Assembly (NCBI GenBank): GCA_965237875.1
Contig: CBDEGP010000002.1
Span: 806,001-870,000 of the forward strand
DNA from: DAOUJI01 sp965237875
GTDB lineage: Bacteria > Chloroflexota > Dehalococcoidia > Lucifugimonadales > JAGWBF01
Direction of reading: 5' to 3'
Length of the DNA stretch: 64,000 nucleotides
Below, piece by piece: positions 18,087-26,806 of the stretch (its first letter is position 1; the number at the start of each line of letters is the position of its first letter). The notes under the pieces are model-generated. The model was given only the letters and a program-made list of their open reading frames with translations, was not told the DNA's origin and made no database searches. The position numbers were made by a program, and so were the translations under genes.

Positions 18087-18431
18087 ATGAATAAAATCGA
18101 GGCGATCATCAGACCCGACCGGCTCAACGCCGTGACCAACGCCCTCGCCGAGGTGGGTCTCGTCGGGTTGAACGTGGTCCACGTCACCGGCAGAGGCGTT
18201 CAAAGAGGGGTGACGTCCGGCGGGCCAAGGGGTACGGGCCGCTATGTGGTGGACATGCTGCCCAAGGTGAAGCTCGAATTGGTGGTCCCAACCGATGACA
18301 CTCGCAAGGCCGTGGACACCATCATCGAACACGCCCGCACGGGAGAAATCGGCGACGGCAAAATCTTCATAACCAGCGTGGACAACGCCATCCGCGTGCG
18401 CACCGGCGAGGAAGGCGAGCAGGCCCTTTAG
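18087..18431 (+). CDS. P-II family nitrogen regulatory protein
   Basis: 114 residues from ATG 18087 (GGGGGAATGGC upstream). MNKIEAIIRPDRL and YVVDMLPKVKLELVVP are clear P-II signatures. The T-loop (about 35-54) reads GRGVQRGVTSGGPRGTGRY, two residues longer than GlnB of enteric bacteria; Tyr53 aligns with the uridylylated Tyr51. The family reports 2-oxoglutarate and ATP/ADP levels to transporters and enzymes. No amtB or glutamine synthetase gene is adjacent, so the partner is not indicated by context. Confidence 0.9.
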   Translation: MNKIEAIIRPDRLNAVTNALAEVGLVGLNVVHVTGRGVQRGVTSGGPRGTGRYVVDMLPKVKLELVVPTDDTRKAVDTIIEHARTGEIGDGKIFITSVDNAIRVRTGEEGEQAL

Positions 18432-18495
18432 GGTAGATGTCCCGCCGGCCTGATCTCGTCCGCCTGCGCTGTCGGATTTAATCAAAAGAGGAACT

Positions 18496-19293
18496 ATGGA
18501 AATTACGAAGCATCAACCTGGAATGTTTAGCTGGGCGGACCTGGCGACGCCGGACGTGGACGGGTCCAAGAAGTTCTACACCGAACTTTTGGGCTTGGAC
18601 TTCGTAGACATTCCTATGGGCGAGCACGGCGTCTACGTTATGTTGAATAAAGGCGGCAAAACCGTCTGCGCCATGTACCAGATGGATGATTCAATGAAGG
18701 CACAGACCGGCGGACATCCGTTTTGGCAGAGCTATTTCACCGTGGATGACGCCGACGAGTCCACCGCCAAGGTCAAGGGCCTTGGCGGCAATGTGCTTAT
18801 GGGGCCATTCGACGTCTTCGATTCCGGGCGAATGTCTGTGATTCAGGACCCTACCGGGGCCGTCTTTAGCGTATGGCAGCCCAAGGACCACATAGGGGCC
18901 GATTTGTTCGGTGAGCCGGGCGCTCTGGCGTGGAATGAGCTGTACACCACCGACACCGACGCGGCAGCCGGTTTCTACGGCGGGCTATTCGGCTGGTCGG
19001 CTCAAAATGGGCCTACTCCGGACGGAGGCGAATACTTCGAATATAAGCTGGGCGACCGGTCTGCCTGCGGCATGTTGGAGATCAAGAAGGAGTGGGGAGA
19101 AGTCCCCCCCAACTGGTCCATCTATTTCGCCGTCGCCGACCTGGACGCCTCCTTAAAGAAAGCCAAGGAGATGGGCGCCAGCGAGGTGATGCCGCCCATG
19201 GAAGTGAAGGACGTGGGCCGGTTCTGCCTAATGAGGGACCCACAGAACGCCTATGTGTCCTTCATTCAGATTGACCCCAAGCTGATGGCCTAG
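18496..19293 (+). CDS. Two-domain VOC (glyoxalase/bleomycin-resistance) family protein
   Basis: 265 residues made of two VOC modules (about 8-128 and 140-260). Each starts with a strand and a helix of the DVDGSKKFYTELLG type and ends in a strand rich in metal-side residues (IQDPTGAVFSVWQP; MRDPQNAYVSFIQ). Similar proteins are called glyoxalase-like or CFP-30-like hydroxylases; activity unknown. AGAGGA lies upstream of the ATG. It follows the P-II gene by 64 bases on the same strand. Confidence 0.85.
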   Translation: MEITKHQPGMFSWADLATPDVDGSKKFYTELLGLDFVDIPMGEHGVYVMLNKGGKTVCAMYQMDDSMKAQTGGHPFWQSYFTVDDADESTAKVKGLGGNVLMGPFDVFDSGRMSVIQDPTGAVFSVWQPKDHIGADLFGEPGALAWNELYTTDTDAAAGFYGGLFGWSAQNGPTPDGGEYFEYKLGDRSACGMLEIKKEWGEVPPNWSIYFAVADLDASLKKAKEMGASEVMPPMEVKDVGRFCLMRDPQNAYVSFIQIDPKLMA

Positions 19294-19345
19294 CTGAGGC
19301 GGCGCCTGGGAGCAGCGTGCTGAGGTTGTGGGCCGTCTGTATTTT

Positions 19346-19420
19346 TGGAGCGGGCGAAGGGATTCGAACCCTCGACTTTCTGCTTGGGAAGCAGACACTC
19401 TACCACTGAGTTACGCCCGC
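19346..19420 (-). tRNA. tRNA-Gly (anticodon CCC), CCA encoded
   Basis: On the minus strand the acceptor GCGGGCG pairs with CGCCCGC; the anticodon stem-loop TCTGC-TTCCCAA-GCAGA gives CCC, and the T arm GAGGG-TTCGAAT-CCCTT is nearly perfect. The discriminator T is followed by genomic CCA at 19346-19348 and then an A-rich stretch. Confidence 0.94.
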
Positions 19421-19431
19421 TCGCTGCGCCG

Positions 19432-19683
19432 CTACAACTGCTCGGCCCCAGCTGTTTGAGGGACCATTCCATGCAAAATGCGTTGTAAGGCCATGGTGTG
19501 GCTGCAGGTCTGATGACTCGCGAAGAAATAGCATGGGCAACTCCAACGTCCGTCCATGTAGCTTACGTCATAGCTGTTATGGTTGCCTCGAAACGAAACG
19601 GTGAAGGACTGGATGCTGATTCTGTCTCTTTCCTCTGCGTAGATCCTCGCCTTTTCGATCTTGCTGACTAAACTTGAGTGCAT
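19432..19683 (-). CDS. Small SWIM zinc-finger protein
   Basis: 83 residues. The core is CPC-x8-CSH followed by TMALQRIL (about 49-70), the CxCxnCxH zinc motif of SWIM domains, preceded by a three-strand segment ending in YMDGRWSC. SWIM domains bind DNA or proteins in larger helicases and transposases; here the domain stands almost alone. The gene lies 11 bases upstream of tRNA-Gly on the same strand. Standalone SWIM proteins are uncharacterised. Confidence 0.75.
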   Translation of the reverse strand: MHSSLVSKIEKARIYAEERDRISIQSFTVSFRGNHNSYDVSYMDGRWSCPCYFFASHQTCSHTMALQRILHGMVPQTAGAEQL

Positions 19684-19856
19684 TCCGGCTCCTTGGATGA
19701 TGTGGCCTGTCTTTGATTTTAGAGAAACCGGACAGGCCGGTCAATCCGTTTGACCGCCCTGACGCGTCGATTGATGGACTAGGCGGCGCCCATTCGATAT
19801 AGTTACACTGATTCGGCGGCCCCAGCGGCGTGGGCGCCAACCTGATAGAGGGGAAA

Positions 19857-22493
19857 ATGGACGGAGACCTGATCCGCAACGTCTTCCTGGAGTTTTTCCA
19901 AAACAGGGCGCATACCGTCGTGCCAAGCGCTTCTTTGATACCGGCAGGGGACCCTACGCTGCTTTTCACCAGCGCCGGCATGGTCCCCCTCAAACCCTAC
20001 TTCATGGGAGAAACCACACCGCCTGCGAAACGTTTGGCCTCAGTGCAAAAGAGCTTCCGCACCTCGGACGTGGAGGAGGTGGGAGACCACAAGCACCTGA
20101 CCTTCTTCGAAATGATGGGCAATTTCTCCTTGGGGGACTACTTCAAGCCGGAAGCCGTGGACTGGTCCTGGGAGTTCGTCACGCAGCATTTCAAGCTGGA
20201 CCCCGAGCGGCTCTTCATAACGATATACCTGGATGATGAAGAGGCCTTCAAGCTGTGGAACGAGGGCGTAGGGGTTCCCTCGGAGCGGATATTCAGGTAC
20301 GGCGATAAAGACAACTGGTGGGGTCCCGCGGGGGTTGAGGGCCCATGCGGCCCCTGCAGCGAGATACATTATGACGGCGGCGTCGAGCGGGGCTGCGGCC
20401 AACCGGACTGTCACCCCAACCACGAGTGTGAACGTTTCGTTGAGCTTTGGAACCTGGTCTTCATGCAGTATTACCAGAGCCCGGACGGCGCCCGCACGCC
20501 TCTCCCTGCGCCCAGCATCGACACGGGCATGGGTCTGGAGCGGGCGGCGGCCATCCTTCAGGGAAAGAGCAGCGTATACGAGACGGACCTTCTGCGGCCC
20601 ATAGTGGACCGGGCCGTGGAGCTAAGCGGTAAGCCCTATGCCCAAGACCCCGAAACGGACTACGCGCTGCGCGTGGTGGCTGAGCATGGGCGAGCCGTGG
20701 CGTTCCTCATCAATGACGGGGTGGTCCCCGGCAATGGAGGCCGGGGCTATGTCTTGAGGAGGGTGATTCGCCGGGCGATTCGATACGGGAGGCGTCTGGG
20801 GCTGGACGGGGCCTTCTTTACCAAGGTGGCGGACGCCGCAGTTGACCGCTTCGATAAAGCCTACCCTGAGTTGTCCGCCAACCGTGCGTTCATCCAGCGG
20901 GTTGTAAGCCTGGAGGAGGAACGCTTTGCCCATACATACGAACGAGGCATGGGGATTCTGGAAGGGCTTGTATCCGCTCACGAGGGCGATGGAACTCTTC
21001 CAGGGTCTGACGCCTTCACGCTATACGACACCTATGGATTCCCGCCTGAGTTGACTTCGGAGATTGCCTCGGAAAATGGCCTCGCCGTGGACATGGAGGG
21101 ATTCGAACGGGAGATGGAAGCCCAACGGGAGAGGGCGCGTTCAGCCCACGCGTTTGTGGGAGGCATGGAGAAGCTGACGACCTACGAGGACCTGGGCGTC
21201 GATGCTGTCCGGTTCGTCGGGTACGAGGACCTGGCCCAGACGTCGGTTGTCGCAGCGTTGCTGGAGGACGATGTGCCCGTGGGCCATGCGTCCGAGGGGA
21301 GAAGAGTCGAGGTCGTGCTCCAGGACACCCCCTTTTACCCGGAAGGCGGAGGCCAAGTGGGGGACGCGGGCGTCATCACCGGCCCCAATGGAATGGTCAG
21401 GGTGCGGCATACTCATGCTCCCGTCGCGGGGCTAATAGTCCACCAGGGTGTGGTGGAGCGCGGAGACATTTCCCTGGGCGACCGGGTGGAAGCGATTGTC
21501 GAGGGTGGGCTGCGGGCCGATGCGGCGCGCAATCACAGCGGGACCCACCTTCTCCATGCGGCCCTGCGGCAGACCCTTGGGGCCCACGTGCGCCAGGCGG
21601 GCTCTCACGTAGCGCCTGAAAGGCTGCGCTTCGACTATAGCCACGTCGGTCCCCTTTCCAGGGAAGAACAGCTGGACGTTCAATCACTGGTCAACGACAA
21701 GATCATGGGAAACTTGCAAGTGAGTGTGCGGGAGTCCAGCTTTACACAGGCTGTTCAAGACGGCGCCCTGGCGTTTTTCGGAGACCGGTATGGGGACGTG
21801 GTAAGGGTTGTCGAAATGTCCAGCGGAGGAGACCCCTTCAGTGTGGAGGTGTGCGGCGGCACCCACGTTCACCACACCGGGGAAGTGGGTCCTCTGTTCG
21901 TCATCGGCGACTCCGGCATCGGCGGGGGCATGCGCAGAATTGAGGCGGTTACAGGCAGGGCCGCCCATGACCTGTTCCTAGAACGCTCGACGCTTATCGA
22001 GTCGCTGGCTCAGAAGTTCCAGACTCCCGCCGTGGACCTGGAAGCCAGGCTGGAGAGTTTCTTGCAAGACTTGGACAACCTTCGTAAGAGGTTGGAGTCC
22101 CTGGAACGCATGAGCCTAAGAAGTGAGGCGGAAGAAGCGTTGCCCCAAGCGCAGGACGTGGACGGCGTCAAGGTAATCGCCGTGCGCACTTCCGCCGCAA
22201 GCTCCGACGCCATCCGCGAGATGGGCGACTGGCTTAGAGACAAGCTGTCCAGCGGTGTAGTCGTCCTTGGCTCCGTCTCGAACGGGCGTCCGACGCTCAT
22301 GGCAATGGTGACCAGGGACCTGGTTGAGGCGGGTCTCCATGCCGGGAACATCGTCAAAGAGGCGGCTCAGGTGATGGGCGGCAGCGGAGGCGGGAGGCCG
22401 GACATGGCCCAGGCCGGAGGCAAAGACCCGGACAGGTTGGACGACGCCCTCCGGGCGGCGCCTGAGTTGGTGAGAAAAGGGCTGGCAAAGTGA
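19857..22493 (+). CDS. alaS: Alanyl-tRNA synthetase
   Basis: 878 residues from ATG 19857, preceded by AGAGGGGAAA. The N-terminal class II aminoacylation domain includes the WWGPAGVEGPCGPCSE block (about 149-164); the editing domain has HSGTHLLH near 560 and CGGTH near 665, giving the four zinc-type ligands; and the C-Ala domain has the glycine-rich GGSGGGRPDMAQAGG near the end. All domains of the usual enzyme are present. ruvX follows with a 4-base overlap. Confidence 0.97.
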   Translation: MDGDLIRNVFLEFFQNRAHTVVPSASLIPAGDPTLLFTSAGMVPLKPYFMGETTPPAKRLASVQKSFRTSDVEEVGDHKHLTFFEMMGNFSLGDYFKPEAVDWSWEFVTQHFKLDPERLFITIYLDDEEAFKLWNEGVGVPSERIFRYGDKDNWWGPAGVEGPCGPCSEIHYDGGVERGCGQPDCHPNHECERFVELWNLVFMQYYQSPDGARTPLPAPSIDTGMGLERAAAILQGKSSVYETDLLRPIVDRAVELSGKPYAQDPETDYALRVVAEHGRAVAFLINDGVVPGNGGRGYVLRRVIRRAIRYGRRLGLDGAFFTKVADAAVDRFDKAYPELSANRAFIQRVVSLEEERFAHTYERGMGILEGLVSAHEGDGTLPGSDAFTLYDTYGFPPELTSEIASENGLAVDMEGFEREMEAQRERARSAHAFVGGMEKLTTYEDLGVDAVRFVGYEDLAQTSVVAALLEDDVPVGHASEGRRVEVVLQDTPFYPEGGGQVGDAGVITGPNGMVRVRHTHAPVAGLIVHQGVVERGDISLGDRVEAIVEGGLRADAARNHSGTHLLHAALRQTLGAHVRQAGSHVAPERLRFDYSHVGPLSREEQLDVQSLVNDKIMGNLQVSVRESSFTQAVQDGALAFFGDRYGDVVRVVEMSSGGDPFSVEVCGGTHVHHTGEVGPLFVIGDSGIGGGMRRIEAVTGRAAHDLFLERSTLIESLAQKFQTPAVDLEARLESFLQDLDNLRKRLESLERMSLRSEAEEALPQAQDVDGVKVIAVRTSAASSDAIREMGDWLRDKLSSGVVVLGSVSNGRPTLMAMVTRDLVEAGLHAGNIVKEAAQVMGGSGGGRPDMAQAGGKDPDRLDDALRAAPELVRKGLAK

Positions 22494-22906
22494 GGGTGTT
22501 GTGCCTGGACGTGGGTGACCGCAGAATCGGGATGGCCCTTAGCGACCCAACCGGAACTCTTGCCCGGCCCATCGGCCACCTGGTGCGGAAGAACCTCCGG
22601 GCCGACGCAGCCCAGGCAGCGCATAAAGCCAAGTCCGTGGACGCCGAGGTGATACTGGTGGGCATGCCCGTCTCTTTGAACGGCTCTCTTGGACCCCAGG
22701 CCAAGAAGGTGTTCAGGTTCGTAGAGGAGTTGTCGGCCGGCACGGGACTGCCGGTGGAGACCCAGGATGAGCGGTTCTCCACCGCCGAAGCCGAAAGACT
22801 AATGGTGCAGGCAGGCCGCAGCCCTTCCAGGTCCAAAGGCGATTTGGACGCGGCTTCAGCCGCAGTCATACTCCAGGAATACCTGGACAACGCACGCAGT
22901 CCCTAG
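22490..22906 (+). CDS. ruvX: Holliday junction resolvase-like YqgF/RuvX
   Basis: 138 residues with the RNase-H-like fold. The catalytic acidic residues appear as Asp7 (LCLDVGDRRIG), Glu94 (QDERFST) and Asp120 (DLDAASA). The GTG start at 22490 overlaps the alaS TGA, so translation is coupled. The alaS-ruvX pairing is common in bacteria. The product is thought to act in 16S rRNA maturation and possibly DNA junction processing. Confidence 0.94.
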   Translation: MRVLCLDVGDRRIGMALSDPTGTLARPIGHLVRKNLRADAAQAAHKAKSVDAEVILVGMPVSLNGSLGPQAKKVFRFVEELSAGTGLPVETQDERFSTAEAERLMVQAGRSPSRSKGDLDAASAAVILQEYLDNARSP

Positions 22907-23009
22907 AAAACCTCAACGCAAGCGGGACATGCGCGATGGCATAGCGCTGCCGTACTTTCAGAGTCGCCGTTTCCCAGCCCCCTGCGCTCTGCCACAGATT
23001 GAAAACCCG

Positions 23010-23018
23010 TGTTATAAT
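23010..23018 (+). promoter_or_regulatory. Extended -10 promoter for the ferredoxin gene
   Basis: TGTTATAAT is a perfect extended -10 element (TGnTATAAT) 73 bases ahead of the ferredoxin ATG. No good -35 box is seen 17 bases upstream, which is usual for extended -10 promoters. Confidence 0.6.
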
Positions 23019-23090
23019 ATTGTCGCTGGGTTGGTGCGGAGCGTTCCGCATAACCGGGCGACATTGATTCTTGCGGAGGGCCGTTAGGAT

Positions 23091-23363
23091 ATGACTTACA
23101 TCATTGCAGAACCGTGTCTGAGTGTAAAGGATGCAGCGTGTGTGGATGTTTGCCCGGTGGACTGCATATACACCACCGACGACGACCAAATGTACTACAT
23201 CCATCCCGACGAGTGCATCGACTGTGCGGCTTGCGAGCCGGTGTGCCCGGTGACGGCCATATTCGCCGAGGACTCAGTCCCCACCGAGTGGGCTGAATTC
23301 ATCGGAAAGAACTACGACTACTTCAAGGATCGGGATACTTCCACGCTGAAGAACACCAGATAA
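23091..23363 (+). CDS. 7Fe ferredoxin ([3Fe-4S][4Fe-4S])
   Basis: 90 residues. Cys9, Cys17 and Cys52 are placed to hold a [3Fe-4S] cluster and Cys21, Cys42, Cys45 and Cys48 a [4Fe-4S] cluster; the second Cys of an 8Fe protein is replaced by Val12. CVDVCPVDCIY and ECIDCAACEPVCP match the Thermus/Azotobacter FdI type. The C-terminal extension FIGKNYDYF is also family-like. As a small electron carrier it could serve the P450s in this window, although they are 18 kb away; that link is only a guess. GGAGGGCCGTTAGG lies upstream of the ATG. Confidence 0.94.
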   Translation: MTYIIAEPCLSVKDAACVDVCPVDCIYTTDDDQMYYIHPDECIDCAACEPVCPVTAIFAEDSVPTEWAEFIGKNYDYFKDRDTSTLKNTR

Positions 23364-23395
23364 CCCCCGCCCATCAGACCCCGGAGTCCTATTTG

Positions 23396-23425
23396 AAGGG
23401 TACGCCTTGTTGGAGGTGTACCCTT
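23396..23425. terminator. Bidirectional terminator between ferredoxin and hydrolase genes
   Basis: aagggtacgcc (23396-23406) pairs with ggtgtaccctt (23415-23425), 11 base pairs including one G-T wobble, with an 8-base loop and T/A-rich sequence on both sides. It sits just past the ferredoxin gene and against the stop of the convergent hydrolase gene. Confidence 0.6.
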
Positions 23426-23427
23426 TA

Positions 23428-24354
23428 TTATGGGTCTAAGCGGGAATCGAAATATGCCGCAACCCTGTCCACGTACTGGCCAGGATAATTTTCGAAAGCC
23501 GATGCGTGTTCGACTCCGGGAATAATCCAAAGCAGGCTGTCGGGGTGGGCGTTTTTATGGACCCTGACCCCGTGTTCGACCGGGACGCGCTCGTCACTGT
23601 CGCCGTGGATGACCATGATAGGACTCATGATGTTTCTCGCGGATTCCTCAGGTTTGAGCGCGCCAATGTCCACCCCGTATAGGCCGCTTCCCATGATCTG
23701 AACGGTGGGGTTGAACACCGGCATTATCCACCTTGGGAGAGGAGTCTGGCGGGCGGCTTCTCGATTCACCAACTCGGAAGCATTGGCGTAGGCGCCGTCG
23801 ACCACCAGAGCCCTGATGCGCGGTTCCTCCGACAAGGCTATCAGGGCGGCCCCTGCGCCCATTGAGACGCCCAACACTCCGATCTCTTCCTCCGGCGCCC
23901 CCCTGCGCACCAGATAATCGAAGGCCCCCAAGACGTCCCACCTTTCCTCGTGCCCGTAGGTGGAATTTTCGCCTCCCGAAAGTCCGTGAGCTCTCAAGTC
24001 AAAGAGAAGACTGTCGTACCCTCTGGAGAACAGCAATGCCGCCAGCGCCACTCTATTGCCGCCGGCCCTGTTGCTGTTGATGCCGTGGACGAATATGACC
24101 GTAGGCCGCTTTTCGCCCTCCCTCGACGGGTCATGAATGTGCCAGCCTCTCAGCTCCACCTCCCCGTCACGGGGTAGAAACTCCACTTCCTCGTATGGCA
24201 GGCCGTAGTTGCCGGGTGAGTCCTCCTGCTCTGTCCGGTCGACGCTTGCTATTCCCGACACGATCATGTAGGACACGAGGCCGTATATGACAACGAGAAG
24301 CGTTATAAATATCGGCAGTCCGATTTTTACGGCCTTCAACAATCGCCGCTTCAT
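23428..24354 (-). CDS. Membrane-anchored alpha/beta hydrolase
   Basis: 308 residues from ATG 24354, which has AGGAGG directly upstream; a longer frame opens to 24531 but its start lacks such a site. An N-terminal membrane anchor spans about residues 10-34. The hydrolase core has an oxyanion segment FVHGINSN, the nucleophile elbow GVSMG with Ser164, an acid at about Asp252 or Asp254 in HGDSDERVP and His283 in GVEHASA. The catalytic domain should face the periplasm or outside. Family resembles the BAAT/DUF1749-like esterases; substrate unknown. Confidence 0.87.
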   Translation of the reverse strand: MKRRLLKAVKIGLPIFITLLVVIYGLVSYMIVSGIASVDRTEQEDSPGNYGLPYEEVEFLPRDGEVELRGWHIHDPSREGEKRPTVIFVHGINSNRAGGNRVALAALLFSRGYDSLLFDLRAHGLSGGENSTYGHEERWDVLGAFDYLVRRGAPEEEIGVLGVSMGAGAALIALSEEPRIRALVVDGAYANASELVNREAARQTPLPRWIMPVFNPTVQIMGSGLYGVDIGALKPEESARNIMSPIMVIHGDSDERVPVEHGVRVHKNAHPDSLLWIIPGVEHASAFENYPGQYVDRVAAYFDSRLDP

Positions 24355-24508
24355 GGTCCTCCTGTTCGGCTGCAGCATGGTGTGGCGGGAGTGTACCAAC
24401 GGCCGGATTTTAGAGTCAATCGGAGACTGCGGGAGCGGCTGGCCGCTCTTGCCGCCGGAGCGGCCCTCTGTTAGGCTACGTTTTCCACCTTGCCAGGGGA
24501 GGGCCGAC

Positions 24509-25918
24509 ATGGCGGACGGCGCAGGCTCCACGAAAGACTTAGAAAGCTATATCTCGGACGTGAAAGGGGAATTCGAAAGCGTTCTGGCCGATCTCGTTCA
24601 GATACCCACCGTCTCATCCGACCCTGAGCGGGCCATGGACGTAAGAAGGGGCGCCGCGGCCGCGGCCCAAGTCCTCCGGAACTTTGGCGCCGAGGCTCAG
24701 GTGGTGGAAACCGCAGGGCACCCTGTGGTCTGGGGAAGAATGGATGCTTCCCCGTCCCATCCGACCCTCATCATCTACAACCACATGGATGTCCAGCCAG
24801 CGCAGGAGGCTGAATGGGTGCGGGACCCCTTCAGTTTCGCCGTCGAGGGAGACCGCTATCTGGGCCGCGGGTGCACTGACGACAAGGGGCCTGCGCTGAC
24901 TGCGCTGTTTGCGGCCAGGTACGCCCTTCAACAGGGGGCCCCGCTGAACATACAGTTCGTATGGGAACTTGAGGAAGAGGTGGGAAGCCCTAACTTTGCC
25001 CAATTCATCCAGTCCAACCGGGACGGCCTGAAGGCCGACTCAGTCCTGGTGTCGGATACGGTGTGGCTGTCCAGAGACGTTCCGGCCATCCCTTATGGAC
25101 TGCGGGGCATGCAGGGAGCGCGTCTGCTCCTGGAGACGGCGGAGAAGGACGCCCACTCGGGCCTTACGGGCGGAGCGGCTAGGAATCCCATCGGTGAGTT
25201 ATGTCAGCTCATAGCGGAGCTATACGACGCCAAGACCGGAGCCGTGTCGATTCCAGGGTTCTACAGTTCCGTGGAGCCGGTGGCCGCCGACGAGCTTGAG
25301 AACTTCCTGGCGTCGGGTTTCGACCTGGACAAGTTTACCGGCGCCCACGGCCTGACCACACTCCGTACCCGGGACGTTTCCGACGTGGTGAAGAGGATTT
25401 GGTGCGAGCCTACCTTTGAGGTCCACGGCATATCGGGCGGCTACACCGGACCGGGCATAAAGACGGTGGTGCCCCCAAGGGCCGAGGCCAAAATCAGTAT
25501 GCGCCTCGTGCCCAACCAGGACCCTAAAGATGTTTTGGACCTGCTGAGGAACAGGGTGAAGGAGCTTAACCCCGACGTGAAGGTGGAAGACGGCGGGTCG
25601 CTTAAACCCTACCTTGGCCAATTCCAAGGCCCATATTCGGACGCCGCACGGGAGGCCATAAGGCACGGTTTCGGCAAGAGTCCCGCCTTTATACGGGAGG
25701 GAGGCTCAATCGGAGCAGTGGTGACCATGCAGGAACTACTGGGCGCCCCCATCACCTTTATCGGCCTGAGCCTTCCCGAGCACAGCTATCATGGCCCGAA
25801 CGAACATTTCGATTGGGGCCAAGCTTCGGGAGGCATGAAGGCGCTGGTAAGATATTTCGAGATGGTCTCTCAGATTCCCGCCGGACCGGATGGAACCGGC
25901 GGCAGCCCAGAGGCGTAG
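24509..25918 (+). CDS. M20-family metallopeptidase (dipeptidase/deacylase)
   Basis: 469 residues from ATG 24509, with AGGGGAGGG upstream. The di-zinc site is visible: YNHMDVQP (His92, Asp94), GCTDDKGP (about Asp124), ELEEEVGS (Glu155/156), and a late HSYHGPNEHF. The lid/dimerisation domain begins near HSGLTGGAARNP. The protein resembles carnosinase-like dipeptidases and likely removes an N-terminal residue or acyl group. Longer frames upstream overlap the divergent hydrolase gene and are unlikely to be used. Confidence 0.92.
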   Translation: MADGAGSTKDLESYISDVKGEFESVLADLVQIPTVSSDPERAMDVRRGAAAAAQVLRNFGAEAQVVETAGHPVVWGRMDASPSHPTLIIYNHMDVQPAQEAEWVRDPFSFAVEGDRYLGRGCTDDKGPALTALFAARYALQQGAPLNIQFVWELEEEVGSPNFAQFIQSNRDGLKADSVLVSDTVWLSRDVPAIPYGLRGMQGARLLLETAEKDAHSGLTGGAARNPIGELCQLIAELYDAKTGAVSIPGFYSSVEPVAADELENFLASGFDLDKFTGAHGLTTLRTRDVSDVVKRIWCEPTFEVHGISGGYTGPGIKTVVPPRAEAKISMRLVPNQDPKDVLDLLRNRVKELNPDVKVEDGGSLKPYLGQFQGPYSDAAREAIRHGFGKSPAFIREGGSIGAVVTMQELLGAPITFIGLSLPEHSYHGPNEHFDWGQASGGMKALVRYFEMVSQIPAGPDGTGGSPEA

Positions 25919-26013
25919 AAAGAAATAAGCGTCCCTGACGTACTGCTCGTATCCCCGGTTTCGCAAAGGCGTCTACCCTAAACAAGAATGCAGAGTCTTT
26001 AAGGGAGGAAGTT

Positions 26014-26649
26014 TTGGCGCGAATGTTGAGGCCCCGCCTCCACGTACGTTTCACGGGGTCGACGAGACTTGTGGGCGTATTATTTCTTGTCGCGGCGGCG
26101 GCGGGACTGTTGGCGGTGGCAGGGGCCTGCGGCGGCTCCGGCGGCGATAATCCGACTCCCACCTTTACCAGGGATGTTGAGGATGTCTCCCTCAACTTGA
26201 AGCCGGCCCCTAACTTCAACATCAACGCGTACCAAGGCTCGAATGTCCTCGGCGGGGACACCCTGGAACTGAGCGACCTCCAAGGCAAACCGCTGGCGCT
26301 CAACTTCTGGGGCGGGCTTTGCCCTCCGTGCAGGGCGGAGCTCCCGGATTTCCAAGCCTTCTACGACACGAATAAGGACCAAATAAACATGTTCGGCCTT
26401 GACGTTGGTTCTCTCGTCGGTCTCGGCTCCAGGGATGACGGGAAGGCCCTGCTGGACGAACTGGGAATCACCTTTCCGGCGGGGTACACGGACGATGAGG
26501 ACATAGTAAAAAAGTATCGGGTCCTCGGCATACCCGCCACGGCGTTCATCACCGCCGACGGCGAGATATTCCGGCTGTGGCAAGGTCCACTGACGGAGGA
26601 GAAGCTGGCCGAAATCACCGAGGAGATGCTGGCGGCTACGGGTTCTTGA
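26014..26649 (+). CDS. TlpA/ResA-like thioredoxin-fold lipoprotein
   Basis: 211 residues. The start is TTG 26014, because GGGAGG lies five bases upstream; ATG 26023 is 14 bases from it. A basic N-terminus, a hydrophobic segment (about 19-37) and a lipobox-like AGAC with Cys39 point to a lipoprotein. A thioredoxin domain follows, with active-site CPPC at 103-106 in NFWGGLCPPCRAELP. Such proteins reduce disulfides outside the membrane, for example in cytochrome c maturation, but no ccm genes are adjacent. Confidence 0.88.
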   Translation: MARMLRPRLHVRFTGSTRLVGVLFLVAAAAGLLAVAGACGGSGGDNPTPTFTRDVEDVSLNLKPAPNFNINAYQGSNVLGGDTLELSDLQGKPLALNFWGGLCPPCRAELPDFQAFYDTNKDQINMFGLDVGSLVGLGSRDDGKALLDELGITFPAGYTDDEDIVKKYRVLGIPATAFITADGEIFRLWQGPLTEEKLAEITEEMLAATGS

Positions 26650-26806
26650 GCGGCCTCTAACTGAGGCGGATATCACCGGGCCGCGTCTTTGATATTCACC
26701 AAGCGGGTGATAGAATCCATCACGGGCGACTTCAGGCGCAACCCTGCACTTCCTGGCTTGGCTTGCCCATACCCCTTACCGAGACCTTAGCCCCGGAGGG
26801 AACCCC

